Assembly (NCBI GenBank): GCA_012103035.1
Contig: JAAVLL010000001.1
Span: 463,501 to 527,500, forward strand
Source: Brucella oryzae
GTDB lineage: Bacteria; Pseudomonadota; Alphaproteobacteria; Rhizobiales; Rhizobiaceae
Reading direction: 5' to 3'
DNA: 64,000 bases
Positions 48,839 to 57,317 of this stretch are shown piece after piece. The notes below the pieces were generated by a model. The model was not told the DNA's origin, searched no databases, and saw only the letters and a program-made list of their open reading frames with translations. A program made the translations under genes and the position numbers. Each line of letters starts with the position of its first letter. The stretch's first letter is position 1.

Positions 48839-50576
48839 ATGCGAGGTTTGGTATCGCGTTTCCTGCGTGCGCGGAGCGGCAATCTGGCGACGATGGCGGC
48901 GCTGGTTTCTCCACTGTTTCTGGCGGTAGCGGCATTCTGCGTGGACACGAGTTCGTTGTTTCTGGAGCGGCGCCAGCTACAAAGCATGGCTGATTTTGCC
49001 GCCGTTGCGGGTGCAGCTTCCGTTTCGCAGGCCAATGATGCCGTGCTGCGGCAATTGCGGGCAAACGGTCTCGATCCGGTGTTGATGACCGGCGCCTACG
49101 ATCCGTCCGTCGTCAATGGAAAGACCGACAACAAAACGCGTGTGTGGGTGGAGAAGGGCAATTATTTTCCTGACAAGAGCCGTGCGGTCCAGAACCGTTT
49201 CGTGACTGGCGGAGCAAACCCGGATGCGGTTCGCGTCCGGCTGGCGCGCCCGGGCAATCTCTATTTCGGTCAGGCTTTCATCAATCGCCCCGCGCTTGGG
49301 GCTACCGGCATGGCCGCGACAAAGGCAGAAGCAGCTTTCTCCATCGGCTCGCGATTGTTGAGCCTGAATACCGATCAAAGTGTGTTGAACGGACTTTTGG
49401 GTCGTCTCTTGGGCACCACCCTCAATCTGAAGCTTGCCGACTACAATGCGCTGGCTGCGACCGATATCAACCTGCTTGGCTTTCTGGACAAGCTCGCCCC
49501 GAAAGTAGGACTGACGGCCGGTACTTATGACCAATTGCTGAACACAGATGTTTCGGTGGGCATGCTGGCGAATGTGTTGGCCGAAGTGGTGACGAACAAT
49601 CCGACAGCAAAGGCGGCGCTGGGCATTCTGGGCAGGGATGCTGCTGCCCTGGCTGCGAAACTGCCGGTTGGAAAGCTGCTGGGGCTTGGATCGCTGGCAA
49701 ACGCCTCGATAGGTTCCGGTTCCGGATACAACATAACCGCGAATGTTCTGCAGATGGTTTCGGCAGCGGTCATGATTGGGGCAAGCATCAAATCAATATC
49801 GACTCAGGGTTGAACGTCCGGGATTACTGGGTGTTACCTTGGAGGTGCTGGTGGGAGAACCGCCGCTGAACACTCCTTTTTCCGGGTTGGCGCAGCAGGC
49901 TCCTTCGTTCGTACGGCGCAGGTTCGGTTGAAACTTGGTATCCGCGTCGGTGGTGAATCGGGTAGTCCGCTGATTGGGGTTAAGCTTCTTGATCTCAACC
50001 TGCCACTTGCAATCGATATTGCTTCGGCCGAGGGAGAACTCAAGAGCATAAGCTGTCCATCGGGCCCGACGAGCGCCAATGTCGCGATTGCAGCAAAACC
50101 CGGTATCGCTGGTATCTATCTTGGAGAAACCGGCTCCTCCTTTACGATTTGAACCGGAAACCCTCCGCGAGCCGAACGAAAATAGCAAATGCGAAGCTGT
50201 ATCTTTTAGGAATTCAAGTTGATCTTATCGATCTTGAAGCGAAAGCTGAAGTGAAACTGGGAGAAAAGACGACTTCCCTGTCATTCAACTACAGCGATAT
50301 ACAGAATAGAAGGATCAAGACCGCTTATTCAAGCGATTTGGTGTCTTCTCTTTCGAGCTCTCTTCTCAAGAATATGGAAATAGATCTCAATCTGCTGGGA
50401 ATAATCAAGCTGCCGCTGGGGATGTGGTGGGGCTGGTGGGAGTCTTGCTAACCCCGGTAGCGCCTCTGATCGACAACCTTGTTTTCGGAATTCTCGACTT
50501 GCTCGGTGTCAAACTGGGAGAGGCGGACGTGCAGGTCACTGGCGTTCTCTGCCAGCGCGCCGTTCTCACACAATAA
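48839..50576 (+). CDS. TadG-like protein (several frameshifts)
   Basis: The N-terminus has the TadG/TadE-type anchor (SGNLATMAALVSPLFLAVAA, then FCVDTSSLFLERRQLQSMAD). A long periplasmic region follows with many hydrophobic Leu-rich segments (LLNTDVSVGMLANVLAEVVT, PTAKAALGILGRDAAALAAK). The frame breaks near 49790, 49860, 50145 and 50425. The pieces join to about 580 residues ending LCQRAVLTQ at 50576. The last third alternates short beta-like segments (GIQVDLIDLEAKAEVKLGEK). It follows the TadE gene directly, and a terminator closes the operon. Confidence 0.72.
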
Positions 50577-50597
50577 AGCCCGGTGAACCGGGCTTTA
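50574..50597 (+). terminator. Rho-independent terminator between tadG-like gene and dut
   Basis: Perfect stem TAAAGCCCGG / CCGGGCTTTA with loop TGAA, starting at the stop codon. It can act for both convergent genes. Confidence 0.85.
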
Positions 50598-50612
50598 TTG
50601 CGATTTGTGTGT

Positions 50613-51086
50613 TTATGCCGTGCCGGTCGAACCGAATCCGCCAGCGCCGCGCGTGGTATTGCTCACTTCGGCGCGCTCTTCAATCTTCGGCTGGATCACA
50701 GGCGCGAAAACGGCCTGTGCGATGCGCATACCGCGTTCGATGCGGAAATCGTCGTCGCCCAGATTGATGAGAAGAACCTTCACCTCGCCGCGATAATCGG
50801 AATCGATGGTGCCGGGTGTGTTGAGGCAGGTAATGCCGTTCTTGAAGGCAAGGCCCGAGCGCGGACGAATCTGTACCTCGAAGCCTTCCGGAATTTCAAA
50901 AATCAGCCCTGTCGGCACCAGTGTGCGGCGTCCCGGCAGGAGAACGATCTGGCGATCTTCGGCAACAGCTGCGCGTAGGTCCATGCCTGCCGAACCCGAT
51001 GTCTCATAGGCCGGGAGGTCCAGACCTTTCGCATGTTCGAGGCGGATGATGCCGAGCGCTGGCGCTTGAGCGGATGCTGCGGTCAT
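50613..51086 (-). CDS. dut: Deoxyuridine triphosphatase Dut
   Basis: Dut hydrolyses dUTP to dUMP and keeps uracil out of DNA. All five trimeric dUTPase motifs are visible, among them [48 protein letters not shown] and the C-terminal [12 protein letters not shown]. The 157-residue product starts at 51086, preceded by AAAGG. It is intact. Confidence 0.96.
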   Translation of the reverse strand: MTAASAQAPALGIIRLEHAKGLDLPAYETSGSAGMDLRAAVAEDRQIVLLPGRRTLVPTGLIFEIPEGFEVQIRPRSGLAFKNGITCLNTPGTIDSDYRGEVKVLLINLGDDDFRIERGMRIAQAVFAPVIQPKIEERAEVSNTTRGAGGFGSTGTA

Positions 51087-51230
51087 GAGGGAGCCTTTCT
51101 TGCGAGAAGTTAAATTGGCGACGCTCATACGTGAAAACCAATCAAAGGTGTACCGCCTATTTGGTGTTTTGCAATGATAGTGCTGCACAGGATCATGCTT
51201 TTACACTATGAGTTGCCCTTCACAGGGGAT

Positions 51231-51700
51231 TTAATCCCGTTCCAGCGGAACTGCGGTCGTTTCCTTGATTTCTTCCATGACGAAAGAAGCCGAAACATCC
51301 GACAGGGGCACACTGGCGATCAGCCGCTGATAAAGCCGGTCATAGGCTTTGACATCCGAGACACGCGCTTTCAGCACGTAATCCAGATCGCCAGTCATGC
51401 GATAGACGCCGACGATTTCGGAAAACGCCCCATCGCACCGCGAAACTTCGTCAGCCAGTTGGGATCGTGGCTCGATGTGCGCACAAGAATGAAAACGGAA
51501 AGGCCGCAACCGGCCTTTTCGGCGTCGATCAGAGCGACACGCGCCTTGATGATCCCTTCATCCTCCATGCGCTTGACCCGCCGCCAGCAGGCGTTGCGCG
51601 ATAAGTGTACCCGCTCGGAGAGAGAATCAACGGACAAGGTGCCATCGATTTGCAGCTCATCCAATATTTTGCGATCAATTTCGTCGATAACTGGTTTCAT
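51231..51700 (-). CDS. Lrp/AsnC-family regulator (one frameshift)
   Basis: The helix-turn-helix (DEIDRKILDELQIDGTLSVD, LSERVHLSRNACWRRVKRME) and the RAM domain (GVYRMTGDLDYVLKARVSDV) are clear. One G is missing near 51435. Restored it has 156 residues. The start at 51700 matches the family N-terminus. The effector amino acid is unknown. The gene is divergent from the small DUF6356 gene. Confidence 0.88.
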
Positions 51701-51789
51701 AGTGGGATGATTGTCCCAATAATTAGTAATTATCAAGGATATTTTGAGATTTCATCTCAGGTGCATTTGCTAGAATGATTTTCCAGAAA

Positions 51790-51852
51790 GGCGCGATATG
51801 CGCCGCTAGCATCGGCCCAAAAATCGGAATCGATTTTTGGAAAGCACGATGC
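51790..51852. repeat. Dispersed imperfect palindrome
   Basis: GGCGC-GATAT-GCGCC (51790-51804), then GCATCG...CCAAAAATCG-GAAT-CGATTTTTGG...CGATGC (51809-51852). This unit is a variant of the dispersed family. Confidence 0.7.
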
Positions 51853-51866
51853 GTAGATTCAATAAG

Positions 51867-51914
51867 TTAGGGCGACCTTTGTGCGTTCAAATGGACGCAC
51901 AAAGGTCGCCCTAA
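51867..51914. repeat. Perfect 20-bp stem-loop
   Basis: Arms TTAGGGCGACCTTTGTGCGT and its exact complement, with loop TCAAATGG. No mismatch was found. The outer bases TTAGGGC also start part of the 130-bp element at 3138 (GATTAGGGCC). It lies between the divergent Lrp and DUF6356 genes and lacks a T run, so it is not an ordinary terminator. Confidence 0.85.
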
Positions 51915-51952
51915 TACGGGAACAACTTACTCATTGACGGGAGTATTTTCCA

Positions 51953-52167
51953 ATGACTACACGCATCACACGCCTCTTCACCGAGCACCCTCAGTCGGTC
52001 GACGAGACCTATTTCGAGCATATGGCCTTTGCCGGTCGTTTTTCGTTCAAGCTTTTTGTGCGGCGTTTGCAGCACTGATTCATGCAATTTTGCCATTTTT
52101 GTTCGAGAAGACGGCGAGCACAATCGTTCGCCAGCTTTATGAGCGGACGCATAATCGGGGCCGGTAA
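51953..52167 (+). CDS. DUF6356 family small membrane protein (one frameshift)
   Basis: The 71-residue restored product has a conserved N-terminus (TRLFTEHPQSVDETYFEHMA), a hydrophobic helix (FVAAFAALIHAILPFLFEKT), and a basic C-terminus. One G is missing near 52060. It lies 14 bases before the amidotransferase gene. The function is unknown. Confidence 0.75.
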
Positions 52168-52181
52168 ACACCGGATCGCAA

Positions 52182-52999
52182 ATGTGTCGTTGGGCCGCCT
52201 ATCTCGGACCTGAAACCTATCTGGAAGACATCATATCGTCTCCTGTCATTCGCTCGTGGCACAAAGCCACGATGCGCATGAAGCCAAAACTCGCACCAAT
52301 GGCGACGGATTCGGCGTCGCCTGGTATGGCCATCGCGATGAGCCGGGGCTTTATCGAGATATTCTGCCCGCCTGGTCCGACCAGAACCTCCGCAGTCTGG
52401 CGCGACAAATTCAATCGCGCCTTTTCCTTGCGCATGTGCGGGCCTCGACCGGCGGTCTGACCAGCCGGTCCAACTGTCATCCCTTTGTTTCCGGGCGCTG
52501 GAGCTTCATGCATAATGGTCAGATCGGTCATTTCGACCGCTTGCGCCGCAGGCTGGAAAGCCATTTGAGCGACGATGTCTATGGCCAGAAGCATGGCGCA
52601 ACCGATTCGGAACTGATCTTTCTGCTGATGCTGGAATTTGGCCTCGACAGCGACCCAGTGCTGGCCATGAAGCGCATGGTGGCAACGGTTGTCGAGGAAG
52701 CGGTGCGCGGCGGTGTGCCGCCATTTCTGCGGCTGACAGCGGCCTTCTCCGATGGAAACCAGCTTTACGCCATCCGTTATGCCACGGATGCGTTTGCGCC
52801 GACGCTTTATACGGCGACATTGGGCGGGTCGTCCGGCATATGCGTGGTGTCAGAGCCGCTGGACGGCGAGGCGGCAAACTGGATGGCGGTGCCGGCAAAC
52901 AGTTTTGTCACCGTCTCCCGACAAGGCCGCATTGCGATCGAGACTTTCGAGGAGCCGATTTCCCTCCCGCAGGACACGGCGGCGATGCTGGGTAGTTAG
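52182..52999 (+). CDS. Class II glutamine amidotransferase, YafJ/EgtC-like (one frameshift)
   Basis: Cys2 directly after the initiator Met is the N-terminal nucleophile (MCRWAAYLG). Other class II motifs are TNGDGFGVAWYG, FLAHVRASTGGLT and PFVSGRWSFMHNGQI. One base is missing near 52252. Restored it has 272 residues. EgtC hydrolyses the gamma-glutamyl intermediate of ergothioneine synthesis, but no egtB or egtD is near, so the substrate is open. Confidence 0.85.
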
Positions 53000-53033
53000 G
53001 CCGATGCCTTTTATGTGTCAAAAGGCGCATGGT

Positions 53034-53844
53034 TTATGTGAGCCGGTCAAAGGTTGCTTTAAAGATCGCGACTTGCCCTGAGAGAATGTCACGCTGAGGT
53101 AAAATGAGTTTGGCTAGCGGCGTTTCGGCACTCGGTTTCACGCTGCCAAAATTTCGGATCATAAAATCAATCGATTCCAGAATCGCTTCCAGTCGGCTCC
53201 CATACACAGGTTCATGATGTGCAAGCCGATTGCGAACTTCATATATTGCTTCAAGATGGGAAGCGATCATTGCTCGCGTGAGCGTTTTATTCGGAAAAAG
53301 CTTCTTTAAAGCTCTTTTCCATAATGTCTGTTCGTAGTTTTCTGAAAAAGCCTTTTCCAGAAGTGCATCGTCAAATGTGCGATGATCTGGCCATCTGAAA
53401 CAGGATTGATACTCGCTTGACGTTTCTCTGCCAATTTACGGTGTTTTATACCGGCGGGCACTCCATTGGGAAACGCAAGGGCATCTAGCGCCACTTTCTC
53501 AGCATTCGTCATTTTGGAATAGATTGCGCGCCGCGCCTGTTGTTCTGCCTTCTTGATCGCATACACTTCGAGCGCAGACCATTTGAGCGATCGCGGGGAT
53601 TTCTTAGCCACCCGTTTATTTGCAGTGCGTTGTCCAGCTCGTGGCAAACCGCATTGCGTAGACTGACTTCGATCAATCCGGTGACGGCCATGATCGCGAT
53701 GCCGAGACTCATCGTTGCTTGATGGAGTTCAATGGCGTCTTCAGATGTATTTGAACGCGTGATTGCCAGATATGTTCCCAAGCGCGGTGCTGAAAGGAGC
53801 GTGCTGATTGAGGCTATTTCAGGAGCAGAAAGGTATCTTGACAT
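53034..53844 (-). CDS. Abi-like (abortive infection family) protein with HEPN-type motif (frameshifts)
   Basis: The restored product of about 270 residues begins MSRYLSAPEIASISTLLSAP. It carries SLGIAIMAVTGLIEVSLRNA in the first half, and ends with HLEAIYEVRNRLAHHEPVYG. The R-N-x-x-x-H pattern in VRNRLAHHEP is that of HEPN RNases, and the Abi_2 family shows the same layout. Two bases are missing (near 53610 and 53310-53400). It stands alone between an amidotransferase and an AT-rich region before mbfA. A phage-defence role is inferred from family only. Confidence 0.7.
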
Positions 53845-53930
53845 GGTTCGTCGCGATCAGTATATTTATTGATGAAACGTCGGGAAACGGTCGGCAGCAC
53901 GCAAGTTCGTGACGGACCCCGACGCTATAG

Positions 53931-53953
53931 AAGGCCACTATAGAAGTGGCCTT
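53931..53953. terminator. Terminator-like hairpin in the Abi-mbfA gap
   Basis: AAGGCCACT...AGTGGCCTT followed by TTCTATT. The rest of 53954-54078 is AT-rich with no gene. A second hairpin, CATATTGATC/GATCAATATG at 54079-54108, overlaps the mbfA stop. Confidence 0.65.
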
Positions 53954-54088
53954 TTCTATTTCTGATGACTTTCATGTACTCTCCCAATATGTATTTGTTT
54001 AAAATCTATTAAATACGCATACTCGTTGTCAATATACTGATATTATCGAAAATTATATTGTATATAACTAATATAGTGTACATATTGA

Positions 54089-55071
54089 TCAGGCATTCCC
54101 GATCAATATGCCTGCCGCGAGCACGAGGCCGCCGCCCAAAACCACCTGAAGCACAGAGCGGAGGAATGGTGTTTCCATGTAGCGGTTCTGGATGAAGGCG
54201 ATGGCCCAAGCTCGAAGAAGACCAGGATCGCTGCGATGCTTGTCGCGGTCCAGAAATCCTTGATCAGATAGGGCAGGGTATGGCCGAGACCGCCCAGTGT
54301 CGTCATGATGCCACAGGACAGGCCGCGCTTGATTGGCGAACCACGACCCGACAGCTTGCCATCGTCGTGGATCGCTTCGGTGAAGCCCATTGAAATACCG
54401 GCGCCGACCGAGGCGGACAGGCCGACCAGAAAGGTCTGCCATGTATCCTGCGTGGCAAAGGCGGCGGCGAAGATCGGGGCAAGCGTCGAGACAGAGCCGT
54501 CCATCAGGCCTGCAAGGCCAGGCTGGACATAGGTAAGGATGAATTGCTTGCGCTCGGCGGTGCGCTCCTCATCCTGCACATCATCCGGTGTCAGTGTCAG
54601 TTCCAGCGATTCTGCCTTGGCTTCATGCTGTTTTTCCTGCTGGGCAAGGTCGCCCAGCAATTTGCGCGTATCCGCATCGCTGACGCGCTTGGCTGCTTCA
54701 ACATAGAATCGATAGGCCTGTTCTTCCATTTCCGACGCGGCTTCGCGCACCTTGTCGATGCCAAGCGGACGCACCAGCCAGTCCGGCTTGCGGTCATAAT
54801 AGCCGCTGACATGTTCGCGGCGGATCAGCGGAATCCGGTCGCCAAAGCGGGCCTTGTGCCGCTCGATCAGTGCATCGCGATGGCCATGTTCTTCCGCCGC
54901 CATATGCTCGAAAATTTTTGCCGATTGCGGAAACTCATCGCGCAACCCATCGGCATAAGCCAGATAGATGCGTGCATCGTCTTCCTCGGAGGATATGGCA
55001 AGCGCCAGGATCTCCTGTTCGGAAAGCGAATCGAAAGGGCGTCGGTCGTTGCGAAAGAATCGGCTCAGCAT
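54089..55071 (-). CDS. mbfA: Membrane-bound ferritin MbfA (one frameshift)
   Basis: MbfA joins a ferritin-like di-iron domain to a VIT1-type membrane domain and exports iron. The ferritin part shows LAISSEEDDARIYLAYADGL, HMAAEEHGHRDALIERHKAR and LAQQEKQHEAKAESLELTL. The membrane part shows GLAGLMDGSVSTLAPIFAAA and GISMGFTEAIHDDGKLSGRG. One base is missing near 54207. Restored it has 327 residues ending LVLAAGILIGNA. A perfect Irr box lies directly upstream. Confidence 0.92.
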
Positions 55072-55084
55072 TTCGGGAATCCAA

Positions 55085-55105
55085 ATTTTAGAATGATTCT
55101 AAAAT
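55085..55105 (-). promoter_or_regulatory. Irr box (iron control element) before mbfA
   Basis: Perfect palindrome ATTTTAGAAT-G-ATTCTAAAAT, 13 bases before the mbfA start. It contains the Irr consensus TTTAGAA-N3-TTCTAAA without a mismatch. Irr would repress mbfA when iron is low. Confidence 0.88.
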
Positions 55106-55218
55106 AAGATTTGGCATCGGGAAGTCAAGCCTTGCAGTGCAGGCGCAATTGGCGCATTAAAACGCGGCCCCGCAATGAGGGCATCATATCAGCGACCTGA
55201 TCAGAAGAGAGCGAATCG

Positions 55219-56568
55219 ATGGCATCGACGATCTTCACGCAAGCAATAATCCGCGGCCACTTAACCGGCAGGATTTCCGCACCCTTGGCCTTTCGGCCCT
55301 TGGCGGCGCGCTGGAGTTTTACGATTTCATCATCTTCGTATTCTTTGCGGGTGTGATCGGGCATCTGTTTTTCCCGCCCGACATGCCGGACTGGCTTGTG
55401 CTGATCCAGACTTTTGGCATTTTCGCAGCCGGTTATCTGGTCCGCCCGATTGGCGGCATCGTGCTGGCGCATTTCGGCGACAAGTTTGGCCGCAAGCGTG
55501 TCTTCGCCTTTTCGGTCTTCCTGATGTCGATCTCGACATTGGCCATGGCCTGCCTGCCAACCTATGCGACGCTTGGCGTTGGCGCACCGATCCTGCTGAT
55601 CGTCTTTCGCATGTTGCAGGGGCTGCCATTGGCGGCGAGGTGCCGGGCGCGTGGACCTTCGTGGCCGAACACGTTCCGGCCAACCGCGTCGGTATGGCCT
55701 GCGGTTTCCTCTGCTCCGGCCTGACGCTTGGCATCATGATCGGCTCGCTGATCGCGACCGCCATCAACTGGATTTTCACGCCCGAAGAACTGTCCGCCTA
55801 TGCATGGCGCATTCCGTTTTTCATCGGCGGCATTTTCGGCTTGCTTGCCGTTTATCTGCGCCGCTGGCTGGCGGAAACGCCAATCTTTACCGAAATGAAG
55901 AACAGCCATCGTCTCAAGGATAAACTGCCGCTTGGCACTGTTCTGCGCAACCATATGCATGGCGTCGTCATTTCCGTGCTGCTGACATGGATCCTGTCGG
56001 CTGGCATTGTCGTCACCACGCTGATGACGGCGACGTTCCTGCAGAAGCTTTACGGCTACACGCCTTTGCAGTCGCTTGCCGCCACAAGCTTCGGCACGCT
56101 GTTTCTGATGTTTGGGACGGTGACGGCGGGTGCTATCGTGGACCGCATCGGCAGCGGGCGCTTCTTTGCCGTTGCAGGCATTTTCTTCGGTATTGCGACT
56201 TTCGTGTTCTACACCTATGCGGCGGTTTCTCTGCCTGTTCTGTTCGCGCTTTATGCGGTTATGGGGCTTTCGGTCGGCATGGTGGGCGCGGTGCCTTATG
56301 TGATGGTGCGTGCATTCCCGGCGCCTGTTCGCTTCTCGGGGCTGTCGTTTTCCTACAATGTTTCCTATGCGGTCTTCGGGGTCTGACGCCGGTGATCGTG
56401 ACGTCGCTTCTGGCGGTCAACCCGATGGCCCATGCCTGGTATCTGGTGTTCATCGCCGTTCTGACCTGCGGCCTTGGTCTTTACCTGATGGCCCGCAGCG
56501 ATCAGGTGGAAGGCGAAATCGGTCTGACCGAGCTTTCGACCGGGACTGCCGTTCCACAGCCGAACTGA
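55219..56568 (+). CDS. MFS transporter, proline/betaine (ProP-like) type (three frameshifts)
   Basis: A 12-helix major facilitator: LSALGGALEFYDFIIFVFFA in helix 1, LVRPIGGIVLAHFGDKFGRK as the loop 2-3 motif, RMLQGLAIGGEVPGAW in helix 4-5, and C-terminal helices ending LVFIAVLTCGLGLYLMARS. Breaks near 55243, 55626 and 56383 each lack one base. Restored it has 450 residues. The layout fits metabolite:H+ symporters. The substrate is not clear. Its terminator is split by the second copy of the 140-bp repeat. Confidence 0.85.
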
Positions 56569-56574
56569 TAAAAG

Positions 56575-56589
56575 GGCCGCGAAAGCGGC
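56575..56589 (+). terminator. Left copy of a duplicated terminator hairpin
   Basis: GGCCGC-GAAA-GCGGC preceded by an A run but followed by the 140-bp repeat. The same 15 bases recur at 56731-56745. Confidence 0.7.
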
Positions 56590-56590
56590 A

Positions 56591-56730
56591 CAGACTGCTG
56601 ACAAACCTCCGGCAGGGTCAAAATGACCTCAGATTCACGGAACGTCCCAGATTCAGAACGTGAACAAATCGGAATCAAAACCCCTCGTTTTTGACTGCTT
56701 CCAAAAATCGAGGGGTTTGTAATCAATCTG
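56591..56730. mobile_element. 140-bp repeat element, copy 2, inside a terminator
   Basis: 139 of 140 bases are identical to copy 1 at 25279. The only change is CGAGGGGTTT here against CGAGGAGTTT there, and it makes the internal inverted repeat AAACCCCTCG/CGAGGGGTTT perfect. The flanking 15-bp direct repeats are again the terminator hairpin, but this hairpin differs in sequence from the one around copy 1. Confidence 0.82.
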
Positions 56731-56745
56731 GGCCGCGAAAGCGGC
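56731..56745 (+). terminator. Right copy of the duplicated terminator hairpin
   Basis: GGCCGC-GAAA-GCGGC followed by TCTTTTTATT, so the T run remains with this copy. Confidence 0.75.
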
Positions 56746-56754
56746 TCTTTTTAT

Positions 56755-57249
56755 TCAGAGTATCTTCTGCATGAAAGTCAGATCGAGCCAGCGCCCGAAT
56801 TTCTGGCCAACCTGTTTCAGCGTGCCGCAATCCTCAAAGCCTTGCGATTTATGCAGCGCGATGGATGCGGCATTGCCCGCTTCTATACCGGCAATCAGCA
56901 CATGCACCTTGCGCTCGCGCGCTTCGTCCACAAGCTCGGTCAGGAGCGCACGTCCGATACCGCCGCCGCGCTCATCGCTCGCCACATAGATCGAAAGTTC
57001 GGAGGAGTGACGGAAACCCTCGAAGGGGCGGAACGGGCCATAGCTCGCATAGCCAACGACCTGACCTTCACGTTCGGCAACCAGCACCGGAAAGCCGTCA
57101 CGATTGCGGGCCTTAAGCCATTCGCGACGGTTTTCCAGATCGACGAGCGTTTCGTTCCAGATGGCGAGCGTGTTCTCGACTGCATCATTATAAATGGCGA
57201 GCAAGGCAGGGAGGTCGGCTTCCGTCGCATGGCGGATGAGGAGGGGCAT
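56755..57249 (-). CDS. GNAT acetyltransferase, phosphinothricin/methionine sulfoximine type
   Basis: The 164-residue product has LIRHATEADLPALLAIYNDA, the conserved WNETLVDLENRREWL, the acetyl-CoA loop DERGGGIGRALLTELVDEAR, and LHKSQGFEDCGTLKQVGQKF near the end. These are typical of the Pat/MnaT group that acetylates phosphinothricin or methionine sulfoximine. It is intact. The repeat element lies 25 bases past its stop. Confidence 0.88.
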   Translation of the reverse strand: MPLLIRHATEADLPALLAIYNDAVENTLAIWNETLVDLENRREWLKARNRDGFPVLVAEREGQVVGYASYGPFRPFEGFRHSSELSIYVASDERGGGIGRALLTELVDEARERKVHVLIAGIEAGNAASIALHKSQGFEDCGTLKQVGQKFGRWLDLTFMQKIL

Positions 57250-57270
57250 TTCAGAGCCTTATTGAACAAG

Positions 57271-57298
57271 AAAACGGCGGGATTTCTCCCGCCGTTTT
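57271..57298 (-). terminator. Rho-independent terminator after glcB
   Basis: Stem AAAACGGCGGG / CCCGCCGTTTT with loop ATTTCT. It lies between the glcB stop and the acetyltransferase start, so the two are separate transcripts. Confidence 0.85.
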
Positions 57299-57317
57299 CG
57301 ATACTAAGTGAAAAGAA

